From Pseudeuparius sepicola (Eukaryota > Arthropoda > Insecta > Coleoptera > Anthribidae): a stretch of 64,000 bases of DNA. The notes beneath the pieces were generated by a model, which saw nothing but the letters and a program-made list of their open reading frames with translations, did no database searches and was not told the origin of the DNA. The stretch covers positions 127,667,735 through 127,731,734 of the forward strand of contig OY987298.1 in NCBI GenBank assembly GCA_963920635.1. Direction: 5' to 3'. Below are positions 8,967 through 16,326 of this stretch, piece by piece (position 1 is the stretch's first letter; each line of letters begins with the position of its first letter). A program made the position numbers and the translations under genes.

Positions 8967-9872
8967 TTAGAGAATAATTTTTGCTTCTTTCAATTCATTG
9001 ATTATTGCTGTTATTTCGTTTTCGTGGGAAGTATTTCCGGCATCTTTTGATGCTATTAATAACCTTAACCTGTCCACAAGTTCATTAGGATCATCCCAGT
9101 AAACATATTCCACAGGTTTTGTGTTATACTTAAGATGCATGCCAGAACCCTTTACAGGTGTGGAGGTAGCCACCGGGCCCTTCATAAGAGGTTTAATAAT
9201 ATTAGAATACTTATTTTTGTAGCTATGTTTTAATCGTCCGTTTGAAGTAAGATGAGCACCAGTGAGATTTAAAATATCTCTGTAACTTTTCAAATCATCA
9301 TCAGTACCTTCTGGATTATTATAGAAAATTAGCTGGTAGAGACCATCAGTTCCCGCGAATCGGCTATTGTTGATGATTATATCACCAGACGTTTTTTCAA
9401 AATCGATATATTTATTTCCTAGCATCCATACTGATTTAGTTTCGTCATACTTAGGACCATATGTCCTATCGATTTTAAGTGAATTAGCCATAAAGTCTGT
9501 TATACATGGTATAGATACTTTAGGATACACAGTATCAAAATGCCTGTACACTTTGTCAATTCCTTTCTCAACATCATTTAACGTTTCATTCATTTCTCCT
9601 AAAAGTGCAATTGGACTTTTCAACGACTCGCGCCACTTTTCCATAAATGATTCAACTTTTGGTTCAACTTTCGGTTTTACTTCCGGTTTTAATTCTTGCT
9701 TAACTTGTAAATTTGCTAGAGAGCTTGTCACAGGTTTGAAAATTTTTTGTAAAGTTTCATTCTCATCAAATTTCCCTATTTTTAAGGCGGTGTATTTTTT
9801 TCTAATCGTTCGAGCTAGTTCACTGATTTTCTTTGCGCGCTGCGCTTCTTGAATCTGTTCTTGCATCGACAT
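8967..9872 (-). CDS. Polinton structural-type protein with DUF8207-like C-terminus
   Basis: The frame opens at an ATG at 9905, which overlaps the ATPase stop as ATGA. However, a TATA box (GGTATATAAAG, 9907-9917) lies right against that ATG, so transcripts probably start near 9880 and the ATG at 9872 is the better start (301 residues; 312 from 9905). The N-terminal third is charged and helical, with a Lys/Pro/Glu/Val repeat stretch (about residues 70-85). The C-terminal part carries YVYWDDPNELVDRLRLL and NEITAIINELKEAKI, typical of DUF8207 proteins of animal Polintons. The middle segment contains IDFEKTSGDIIIN, GTDGLYQLIF and a Gly-rich SNGRLKHSYKNKY. It may be a minor virion protein or precursor. 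Confidence 0.65.
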   Translation of the reverse strand: MSMQEQIQEAQRAKKISELARTIRKKYTALKIGKFDENETLQKIFKPVTSSLANLQVKQELKPEVKPKVEPKVESFMEKWRESLKSPIALLGEMNETLNDVEKGIDKVYRHFDTVYPKVSIPCITDFMANSLKIDRTYGPKYDETKSVWMLGNKYIDFEKTSGDIIINNSRFAGTDGLYQLIFYNNPEGTDDDLKSYRDILNLTGAHLTSNGRLKHSYKNKYSNIIKPLMKGPVATSTPVKGSGMHLKYNTKPVEYVYWDDPNELVDRLRLLIASKDAGNTSHENEITAIINELKEAKIIL

Positions 9873-9901
9873 CTCGATTAATAATAAGCGTATTGTGCTT
9901 C

Positions 9902-10582
9902 TCATAACTTTATATACCTATCAAAACCTATTCTATAGCGTCCCTCATTCATATTGAAATCTTTAACAATAACTAGAGTTCCAAAATTATCATTCCAACA
10001 AAGCGAGCAGAGATTCTTGAAATCACCGTATGAGATGTCTGGTGATACGTGCTCTTCATAAATATGTCTAAGGTTTACCTCATCTTGTTTAAACAAAACG
10101 ATTACATTACAATTGTCTCGTATTAATTGCTTAGGTATTTTTGAATATGTCTGGCAGAGATATGCAGCATCTATATTTTTATGACGACCCATGGAGTAAT
10201 ATTCTCTAATTTTTTCCTGTGTCCCACAAGCCACATCATCGAAAATAAAAATTGAATTTTCTCTAGCCTCTGTTGGTGCAATGACGTCATCGTTTGAGCT
10301 AAATGGAAAATATCCAACACATTTTGCTTCTTTAAGCACGTCTTGTAGTAACTGATATTTAGGTTGGTATAGAGATTTACTGTAAAGGTAGATGTTCTTA
10401 AATTTTAAGCCATTCTCGTTGAATATTAAACTAAGCAGACTGTTTGTTTTACCACAACCGCTAGGACCGCAAAATATTGCTCTAATTGAATTTGGTAAGA
10501 GTACGCCATGTTTAGATTTCTCACTTCGAGCAAAATCTAGATTTTCGATTGGTAGAGATAGTTGATGTGATTCGATACGCAT
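9902..10582 (-). CDS. A32-like (FtsK/HerA) genome-packaging ATPase
   Basis: Walker A is GPSGCGKT and Walker B is SIFIFDDV, followed by a conserved Gln/Thr sensor-like segment (YLCQTYSKIPK). This set is standard for Polinton and adenovirus-lineage packaging ATPases, which pump element DNA into capsids. The frame is open from an ATG at 10621 (239 residues, Walker A at 52-59). However, a TATA box at 10622-10629 touches that ATG, so the ATG at 10582 (226 residues, MRIESHQLS) is the likelier start. The stop overlaps the next frame as ATGA. The ORF is intact. Its neighbours are the IAP-like gene upstream and the DUF8207-like gene downstream. Confidence 0.85.
   Translation of the reverse strand: MRIESHQLSLPIENLDFARSEKSKHGVLLPNSIRAIFCGPSGCGKTNSLLSLIFNENGLKFKNIYLYSKSLYQPKYQLLQDVLKEAKCVGYFPFSSNDDVIAPTEARENSIFIFDDVACGTQEKIREYYSMGRHKNIDAAYLCQTYSKIPKQLIRDNCNVIVLFKQDEVNLRHIYEEHVSPDISYGDFKNLCSLCWNDNFGTLVIVKDFNMNEGRYRIGFDRYIKL
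9906..9922 (-). promoter_or_regulatory. TATA element of the DUF8207-like gene
   Basis: On the minus strand GATAGGTATATAAAG lies just before the upstream ATG. The same GATAGGTATATA word precedes the ATPase gene, suggesting a shared promoter module in this element. Confidence 0.5.
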
Positions 10583-10617
10583 CTTGTATACATCTAATAA
10601 GATAGCGTATGCTTGAT

Positions 10618-10633
10618 GCATATATACCTATCG
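10618..10633 (-). promoter_or_regulatory. TATA element of the packaging ATPase gene
   Basis: Minus-strand CGATAGGTATATATGC; the GATAGGTATATA word is repeated at the next gene downstream. It argues for initiation inside the longer ORF. Confidence 0.5.
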
Positions 10634-10697
10634 GGATGTAAATAATAAACAGTTTTTCGATTAAGAATATTTATTTTCTACAACTATTACAATACAT

Positions 10698-11087
10698 TTA
10701 AGGCATGTAAGCTCGAATCTTCTGCTGCACAATACTCCTACACAGCGGGCACTTCTCCATGGAGTTTGCACAACTCATACAGCATGCCAAATGTCCACAT
10801 GGAACCAGCAAGACTTCTATGTTTCTGCAGTAGCATACTATACATAAAAAGTCTGGATTGGTGTTATTTACTTTTTCAGGTGGGATGTCCACAGGCTTGA
10901 TTTCACCTTTAATAAATGGACAACTGGGACTCCAGCTAGCATGGTCTTGCCATGGATCATCATCCTTTTCCCATTTATATCCTTCAATATTGCAAAATGG
11001 ACACCGGACAACATCTTCGTAATTCGTATATAGGGGGCTTGACCAGTTTTCAAACGTTCTTATAAGACTCTCGTAATTATGCTCCAT
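10698..11087 (-). CDS. IAP-like protein: one BIR domain plus C-terminal RING
   Basis: 129 residues. The BIR zinc site is C29-x2-C32-x16-H49-x6-C56. The RING finger is C82-x2-C85-x11-C97-x1-H99-x3-C103-x2-C106-x6-C113-x2-C116, ending in a short hydrophobic tail as in inhibitor-of-apoptosis proteins. IAPs bind caspases or IAP antagonists through the BIR and ubiquitinate partners through the RING E3. The BIR is compact: its N-terminal helices are short compared with cellular IAPs. All zinc ligands are present and the ORF is intact. Its start overlaps the end of the upstream membrane-protein ORF by 28 bp. A TTTATT (AATAAA on the minus strand) follows the gene at 10669. The likely role is blocking host-cell apoptosis during element replication, by analogy with insect DNA viruses. 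Confidence 0.85.
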   Translation of the reverse strand: MEHNYESLIRTFENWSSPLYTNYEDVVRCPFCNIEGYKWEKDDDPWQDHASWSPSCPFIKGEIKPVDIPPEKVNNTNPDFLCIVCYCRNIEVLLVPCGHLACCMSCANSMEKCPLCRSIVQQKIRAYMP

Positions 11088-11485
11088 CGCTCATTCAGTA
11101 ATACTCTTACTATTTCAATAAATAATTTTGCTACTAGCAATGAAGAACATATAGTAATGTAGTAAATTAGTGGCACGAAAGCGAGGTCTTTTATATGTTG
11201 TTCTTGACTGAGGTCTCTGGGTGTGGCCATTGTGGGCGTGGTGGAAGGTGGGACCTCCCTCCACACACTTTCAGCAATCGTATGATTTTGGAATACTGCT
11301 CGAAGTTTAAACTGAGTAGCATTTTTAGGCAGTCTTGCTACCGAAATTTTTTCAACTACCGTTTTAAATGGGAAACATCTTTTATCCTGTTCGCAAATAG
11401 ATACCTTAGCATCTTCAGGGTTGTAAATATAGAACACATTATTTATTAATGAGAACAAAATAATGTGACCCAAACTCAGCAACAT
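11060..11485 (-). CDS. Small membrane protein, possible type I glycoprotein
   Basis: 141 residues. Residues 1-20 are hydrophobic (MLLSLGHIILFSLINNVFYI), like a signal peptide. Two Cys (about 31 and 37) and two N-glycosylation sequons (NAT, NHT) follow. A second hydrophobic segment at about 103-128 (LIYYITICSSLLVAKLF) precedes a short basic tail. It has a clear TATA plus initiator promoter. I recognise no family. The layout suits a small surface protein, perhaps for envelope or membrane interaction. It overlaps the IAP-like gene by 28 bp, so the two may share a transcript. Confidence 0.6.
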   Translation of the reverse strand: MLLSLGHIILFSLINNVFYIYNPEDAKVSICEQDKRCFPFKTVVEKISVARLPKNATQFKLRAVFQNHTIAESVWREVPPSTTPTMATPRDLSQEQHIKDLAFVPLIYYITICSSLLVAKLFIEIVRVLLNERWSIITRVL

Positions 11486-11489
11486 CTTG

Positions 11490-11532
11490 ATTATAACTGA
11501 AATGTATCAGTAAATGTTCTTTTATATATACG
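11490..11532 (-). promoter_or_regulatory. TATA box and initiator of the small membrane-protein gene
   Basis: Minus-strand GTATATATAAAAG (11519-11531) is followed about 30 bp downstream by TTTCAGTTATAA (initiator TCAGTT, 11491-11502), just before the ATG at 11485. This is the cleanest example of the element's promoter architecture. Confidence 0.6.
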
Positions 11533-11535
11533 GAT

Positions 11536-12777
11536 CTACATTAAATCTCGTACAGTTTCACTTAAAGGTAAATACTCCATGGTACAGTCATGCACAATTA
11601 TGCAGTAGGCTCGAGTTCTATCAGGAAATCCATCACTATTTTCTATGTCCAACTTAACATCAACTGTGTTTATTTTTATAGATTCATTCCGGAGAGAACA
11701 GTCAATTACAAACAGGGTTGCATTATTTTTGTAATCTGCATAGCTAAGTAGCGGGCGACTCTCCATTGCATTCATGTAACTCGGATAAAATTCCACATAG
11801 TTGTGATAGGCCTCCAAAAAGTCGTTAGCAGCAAAATTCAATCTCTGACGTTCGAATGGAAAATATTCACCGTTTACAATTAATCTTACATCAGTCGCAT
11901 CTATGTGATCAAATGACGTGGGATTTTTTTTAGAATTATCATTGCGATCAGTCTGAAATCCAACTATGACGTACCGAGGAGTTGACGCGGCTGCTGACGA
12001 TTTTACGGCCCATATTTCTCTTTGGGAGTTTACAGTAAGATTTGGCAATTCATGTAGCTCCCATTTGCGGAACGCCATTATAATTGGACGATCAATTTTT
12101 ATAGATTTAAGCAGATCCAATCTAATGATATCATTCGGCTGAATATGTTTAACCTTTAATTCAATGTTGGAAATTGTTATTTCTGCAGTTATGGCAGGAT
12201 CTGGTCTTGCAGCGTCTTGGGTTAGTAATAAGGCATTGTTATCATTTCGAGCTCGTATTAGTCTCACTGTTTGTTTACCACAAATTGCCATCTGATAATC
12301 GTTGAATATTCCAAACAGATGTTTTAGCGGTATTCTTACATTGAATGTTCCATCATTGTTAACAGCAAAAGATTTATTAACCCCAACCCAGCTTGCTGTT
12401 GACATGCATTTTTCGTCATTAGCAGTATAGCAAAGATACGATCTGATCGTACTCACAATTCCGGGGTTTCTCACTACTTCTACTTCCTTGCCATTTAGTT
12501 CATAAGAAATTGAATCGAATAGAAATGCGGCACCGTTGTTGGCTAGTTTGCATTGTCCAGCACCGGTTTTCTTAGCCACTGTACCTTTGACAAAAATCGA
12601 CGCATCGTACATCAACAACCATGCATCACCCTGATTAATGGTTATTTCCACAGTATCATTATTCCTAAATGACTTTACAAATGGGTAATAGGTGCGCTTC
12701 TCTAAACGTTGAATAGATTCATCATAGGTTGGGGTGCGATGCACATTAAACACTTGAGGTGTTAGGGACATAGCCAA
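11536..12777 (-). CDS. Major capsid protein candidate (double jelly-roll type)
   Basis: 413 residues with an even, beta-rich composition, few charged runs and no membrane segment. Features include FVKSFRNNDTVEI, FLFDSISYELNGKEVEV, IPLKHLFGIFNDY, a central HIQPNDIIRLDLLKSI and the C-terminal HDCTMEYLPLSETV. Beta-rich ORFs like this occupy the capsid position in insect Polintons and adinto-like elements, next to the packaging ATPase block, and no other ORF in the window could build a capsid. It is shorter than many Polinton major capsids, so a penton-like or second capsid protein is an alternative. The start ATG lies 32 bp inside the upstream ORF. The gene is intact. The jelly-roll fold is inferred; structure prediction would settle it. 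Confidence 0.6.
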   Translation of the reverse strand: MAMSLTPQVFNVHRTPTYDESIQRLEKRTYYPFVKSFRNNDTVEITINQGDAWLLMYDASIFVKGTVAKKTGAGQCKLANNGAAFLFDSISYELNGKEVEVVRNPGIVSTIRSYLCYTANDEKCMSTASWVGVNKSFAVNNDGTFNVRIPLKHLFGIFNDYQMAICGKQTVRLIRARNDNNALLLTQDAARPDPAITAEITISNIELKVKHIQPNDIIRLDLLKSIKIDRPIIMAFRKWELHELPNLTVNSQREIWAVKSSAAASTPRYVIVGFQTDRNDNSKKNPTSFDHIDATDVRLIVNGEYFPFERQRLNFAANDFLEAYHNYVEFYPSYMNAMESRPLLSYADYKNNATLFVIDCSLRNESIKINTVDVKLDIENSDGFPDRTRAYCIIVHDCTMEYLPLSETVRDLM

Positions 12778-12976
12778 GTGCTTTCAAAAATTCTTGATTT
12801 TCCAACGAGAGACGATCTGCACTCTTCGGTGAAATATCTTTTAAAAATTGTTGATTTTCCAACGAGAGACGATCTGCACTCTTCGGTGAAATATTTGTTA
12901 GTGAATTTTTGGAGCATTGTGATTGCCTTTTATACGGTTGATATCTGTCATCAAAAACCAAAACCATTTTCACCAT
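12746..12976 (-). CDS. Small protein with a duplicated 19-residue peptide repeat
   Basis: 76 residues starting MVKMVLVFDDRYQPY. It contains ISPKSADRLSLENQ followed by QFLK or EFLK twice in tandem, then ALGYVP. The repeat is an almost exact 57 bp DNA duplication. Its start overlaps the end of the upstream ORF by 26 bp, and the capsid ATG lies 32 bp before its own stop. The repeated short helix with a Ser/Asp/Arg core could be a docking peptide, for instance a capsid-binding or scaffold peptide, but that is a guess. Overlap with two conserved neighbours and a consistent frame argue that it is a real gene. Confidence 0.55.
   Translation of the reverse strand: MVKMVLVFDDRYQPYKRQSQCSKNSLTNISPKSADRLSLENQQFLKDISPKSADRLSLENQEFLKALGYVPNTSSV
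12788..12905. repeat. 57 bp tandem duplication in the small ORF
   Basis: The block beginning TTGATTTTCCAACGAGAGAC starts at 12794 and again at 12851, nearly identical over 57 bp (19 codons). The near identity suggests a recent duplication. Confidence 0.85.
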
Positions 12977-13187
12977 TCAATTCGTCAATTCGCTCTTGAG
13001 TTAATTGCTCCGTAAAACGCTGAGGCAGGATGGTCTTGAAGTCGGCAAATTCCACCACTACCTTTTCCCCAAACTTGGTATTTATTCTCTTAAAACACTG
13101 GATCTCAAATTTTTTATTTACTTCCAAATCTCGAACATTCACCAGATTTTTCACCAGCAAATTGTTTAAACTATTTAAGAAGGACAT
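12951..13187 (-). CDS. Small basic Polinton protein next to the terminal repeat
   Basis: The frame is open to 13319, but TATA and initiator sites at 13235 and 13207 place transcription start inside it, so the ATG at 13187 is chosen. The product has 78 residues, beginning MSFLNSLNNLLVKNL. The middle (DLEVNKKFEIQCFKRINTKF, then EKVVVEFADF) reads as an OB-fold-like beta pattern, and the tail LPQRFTEQLTQERIDEL is helical. Single-strand DNA binding would fit, but this is inferred from the pattern only. It is the first gene inside the right end of the element and opens a chain of three overlapping ORFs leading to the capsid gene. Confidence 0.55.
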   Translation of the reverse strand: MSFLNSLNNLLVKNLVNVRDLEVNKKFEIQCFKRINTKFGEKVVVEFADFKTILPQRFTEQLTQERIDELNGENGFGF

Positions 13188-13203
13188 GTTGTAAATGATC
13201 TGC

Positions 13204-13242
13204 GTGTCTGATGAGATCTTAGTTGAACCTCTCCTATATAGC
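13204..13242 (-). promoter_or_regulatory. TATA box and initiator of the capsid-operon-like chain
   Basis: Minus-strand CTATATAGGAG (TATA at 13235-13241) with CATCAGACAC (TCAGA initiator, about 13207-13212) about 28 bp downstream. Because the three ORFs downstream overlap, this may drive all of them. Confidence 0.5.
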
Positions 13243-13287
13243 TGTTTCAATAGGAGTGGGGAGAGAGTGGGGAGACGGGCAAAACCT

Positions 13288-13351
13288 AGGAGAGTACCAG
13301 ACCAGACAGGTTTCGACAAGTCTGGTCTGGTGCTCTCTTAGTATCTCTACT
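13288..13351. repeat. Right terminal repeat segment of the Polinton, with an 18 bp-arm hairpin
   Basis: GAGAGTACCAGACCAGAC (from about 13290) pairs with GTCTGGTCTGGTGCTCTC (to about 13337), with one mismatch and a loop of about 12 nt. Outside it lies TTAGTATCTCTACT, ending at 13351. On the minus strand the element begins AGTAGAGATACTAAGAG, in keeping with AGT-type Polinton ends. The opposite terminal copy is not in the window. Confidence 0.55.
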
Positions 13352-13357
13352 ATAAAC
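13352..13357. other. Candidate 6 bp Polinton target site copy, ATAAAC
   Basis: These six bases lie between the proposed Polinton terminus and the resumed piggyBac sequence. Polintons duplicate 6 bp. The partner copy would be left of the window, so it is unconfirmed. Confidence 0.4.
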
Positions 13358-13371
13358 ACTAAATCTGGAGT

Positions 13372-13545
13372 CTATAGGCTCCAGATTTTGTAGCCAAACC
13401 TGATTGGCTTGCCCCGAATAAACTGTTTGCAACTGTGCTTCCCATAATACTTTACCATACTTTCATCGTATGATAGGTTCAATTCTGGAACAAAATTGTG
13501 GATACATCGATCTTTTAGCATTTCAATCATTGGTCTAAGTTTCAT
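13372..13545 (-). pseudogene. piggyBac transposase fragment (DDE core)
   Basis: A 57-codon minus-strand stretch beginning [10 protein letters not shown] and containing [19 protein letters not shown] and [12 protein letters not shown], followed by a stop. These are hallmark segments of the catalytic core of piggyBac transposases, including the catalytic Asp in SYDESM. The frame continues a few residues past the stop (TPD) and then meets the Polinton end. The N-terminal half of the transposase is missing between here and the element terminus at 14024, so this is an internally deleted, interrupted copy. The C-terminal half would be on the far side of the Polinton, outside the window. Confidence 0.8.
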
Positions 13546-13616
13546 CATTGTAAATCATATCTAGTGCTTGAGAAACTGAGAATCCTCTCCTGGAATTGAA
13601 AAATAAATATTTACTG

Positions 13617-13655
13617 AATGTAAGCGCCTAGCGTTGCCATATGGCAACAGTCATG
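13617..13655. repeat. Perfect 16 bp palindrome, piggyBac subterminal repeat
   Basis: GTTGCCATATGGCAAC is preceded by GCGCCTAGC. The same order (GCGCC then the palindrome) recurs inverted near 13993-14018, as expected of subterminal transposase-binding repeats. Confidence 0.55.
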
Positions 13656-14028
13656 TTTACGAATATGTAAGTCAGCTAGTTTTTAGTAAAATGTCTTTAT
13701 ATTTTGTCAATGAATACTCTAACGCATTCTATACATAAATATAAATCCAAAGTAACAAAAATATGTGACACATAAAAATAAACATACTTACTCAAACCGA
13801 AGTTCCATTTTTTTCGATGATTTATTTGAATGGTATATTCTAGCACTGCTCACACTCTAACAATCAAATGTAAACTGAATTTGCCAGTACGAATGTATTC
13901 CAAACAGTAAGACTTCAGTAATAAGATTCCTACCGTAAACGAAATAAAATCGCTGACAAGTTAGGACGCGTCGAAAAGATCACCTGTTGGACGTTGCCAT
14001 ATGGTAACGCAAGGCGCTAATGGGTTAA

Positions 14029-15917
14029 ATCAGACAATAGGAAAGATAGAGATAATACCATATCATATACTACACATATAAAAACAAACAACAAACATTC
14101 TGTACCTATTAGGTAATTGGAAATCAGTATTACCTACTCTGACTGAATTCTATAATAGCATCCCCTCCTACCCCCACTCAACTAATAGTCCCATTGCCCA
14201 TTGCCAACGTTGCCAACTACACTGATTTATTCGTGATATCGTCTTGTTGATGTTCAATATGCTGTTTCTTTTTAATAAATAGGGTAACTGGGAAAAATAA
14301 ATTTAATAAGAATTTCCTGAACACCCCCCCCCCCCATTGGCATAAGAAGCACCATTTGTTGTCCGCCGCGATGTGCAGACCCAGCGCCCAACTACTTTTT
14401 CTTTATGATAGTTTTTATTTGATTATTTACTTCTACTTTTTGCAGAATTACGTTTTATTTAATGGCTCAAGAACAATAAAAATAAAAAAGTAGGTACCTA
14501 ACCATTTTAGAAGAATATGTAGAGGCCACCTCTGCACGTGGAATTCTCGGAAATTCCCGGTATTACCCTCCGCTTGGCAACACTGCGGCACGGAAGACCA
14601 TGCGGGGAAGGGGTATTTACCACACTGTTTTATCTTCATCTTTCATAATGGTTCTCGGTGTGGGGGCATTATAAACTCATTAATGTCTTTAATGTTATTT
14701 TATTTGAAATACTTATTAGAGCAAAAAGCCACCGCTTCGTCCTTCCTACAGTCGCAGATTCTTTACAAAAAGTTTTCCATAAAATAAAACTCTGTTAGGG
14801 TCAGGCCAACTCGCTTCGAGGTCGACGAGGGGAAAAACTCGGTTTAGCGAGGAAAGTTATTACGTGATAAAATTTATTTCCTATAGGTGGGTATCAGAAA
14901 CATGATACTTATTTATGTTTTCTAATCTGCACGTAAAATTTGGGCAATATATATCACTTTATCGCAGTTTGCGGAATTGCCCAAACACACTAAATCTTTT
15001 CAGGAGAGACGTTAACTGTGTTTTCGACTTTAAACTCCGTTTCATCCTAAATTTCGGTCTCGTATTACCATGTCAACTTATAAATTCTGTTCTTCTAAAT
15101 CGGGGAGGCTGTGAGAAATGGTCTCATTTTCAACAAAGCAGAAAACTATTTTTTCTTCAACAAAAGAAAAACTATTATAATAGATAAACTATACTTCTGA
15201 TTATCTGACAGGCAACAATTAGTATGTTGGTTAGTTGCTATGGTGACGCGGATGCCGCGCTAACAAGGCACCCGTGATAATTGCGTTTTAATTAAGAACA
15301 GATACGTAATTTTTTTATTACGTGTCAGTCATTACGTGTCAGTGTTCGTAACAATGGACTTACTTATAACCTAAACTGTCACTTAATAGGTATGTTACTA
15401 GCATAGGAGTAGAAAAACTATTTAAAATAGGTAAGTATTTATCCAAGTTGTCTTGGTTAAATTTCTGTACCTTATAGTCTGAACATTCAAAAGGATCGTT
15501 CAAACTTATTCCAAGTTTTGAGCAACTTTTTGTACTAATGATGTTTCAAATGTAACAACCAGCGACAACTTTATTCTGCGAGAATTTTCTATATTAATGA
15601 AAAAAGAAAAGTAAATTGAATAAAATTGAGGTAGTTCGGAAAATGTGACAGCTATGGAAACAGTTGGACGGTCTGCATGGATATTTCAGACAAGTCTTTT
15701 TTTATTCCAAACTCTAGATCAATCAGATGCGCTAAAAAACACACCACTCAAGACCATATTTCTGTCTTCCGTTGGTAGGCTAAAAGGTCCTTTTTACCTT
15801 TCCAGAATATTTCTAATAATTCCATTGTGAACATTCTGTATAAGATAAAGCAATGAAACTAGAGGACTTAATACTTTAGATGAAGCTACAAAAATTATTT
15901 TTGAAATTATCCCTACT
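14029..15917. other. No recognisable gene
   Basis: AT-rich DNA with a C-run near 14324-14336 and scattered short ORFs lacking homology signals or codon structure. I see no feature to annotate. Confidence 0.5.
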
Positions 15918-16326
15918 GTTCGAGTTACAGCGATATCTGGCATATTTTTTGTTGTTTCAGTTATACCTCTATTATGATAAGGTCATAAGAGCTGAGGAAA
16001 CAAAAGTAATTCCACGTTGAATCTATCACCTGAATTTTAAATTGGGTCCATTTAATTTGCGTCCATTTTAATAGCAGACCATGGAGAATGTAAATTTCAA
16101 AAAATTATACCTATATCAGGTTGTAAGGTCTTATGGAGTATATACTATATAAAAAACCTAGAATAGCTTAACCCGTTAAAAAATAATGAATTGTTTTGAG
16201 TTACAGCGATAACTGGCATATTTTTTGTTGTTTCAGTTATACCTCCATTATGATAAGATCATAAGAGCTGAGGAAATAAAAGTATTTCACACGTTGAAGC
16301 TAACACTTAAATTTTAAATTAGGTTA
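15918..16326. repeat. Diverged tandem duplication, 276 bp period
   Basis: The block from GAGTTACAGCGATATCTGG through GATAAGGTCATAAGAGCTGA starts at 15922 and recurs from 16198 with a few substitutions, including the downstream AAATTTTAAATTRGGT tail. Confidence 0.7.

Larger units (their letters stand above)
1..13351. mobile_element. Polinton/Maverick-type virus-like DNA transposon, right part; left end outside the window
   Basis: The interval carries the hallmark Polinton set: family B DNA polymerase with the DNA_pol_B_2 layout, retroviral-type integrase with a chromodomain, A32-like packaging ATPase and a capsid candidate, plus small cargo genes. Many genes have their own TATA plus initiator promoter. 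The right end is placed at 13351 because, read on the minus strand, the sequence from there begins AGTAGAGATACTAAGAG, and outside it a piggyBac transposase reading frame resumes. ATAAAC (13352-13357) is the likely 6 bp target copy. No inverted copy of this terminus occurs near the start of the window, so the left terminal repeat must lie upstream or be lost. That everything from base 1 belongs to the element is an inference. Confidence 0.75.
13358..14028 (-). mobile_element. piggyBac relic, 5' end at a TTAA site, interrupted by the Polinton
   Basis: Read on the minus strand, the element starts TTAA then CCCATTAGCGCC (TTAA at 14025-14028), as piggyBac ends do. It carries two subterminal palindromes around GTTGCCATATGGCAAC (13633-13648) and GTTGCCATATGGTAAC (about 13995). 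The transposase fragment lies inward. Between 13590 and 13990 no coding sequence is visible. Confidence 0.65.

Noticed and set aside
9367..9852. 161-codon plus-strand ORF
   Set aside because: Antisense shadow of the DUF8207-like gene.
1..13351. Integrated free-living DNA virus rather than a Polinton
   Set aside because: Not excluded, since the adinto-like gene set overlaps with Polintons, but the integrase and the terminal repeat next to a candidate 6 bp target site make the transposon description sufficient.
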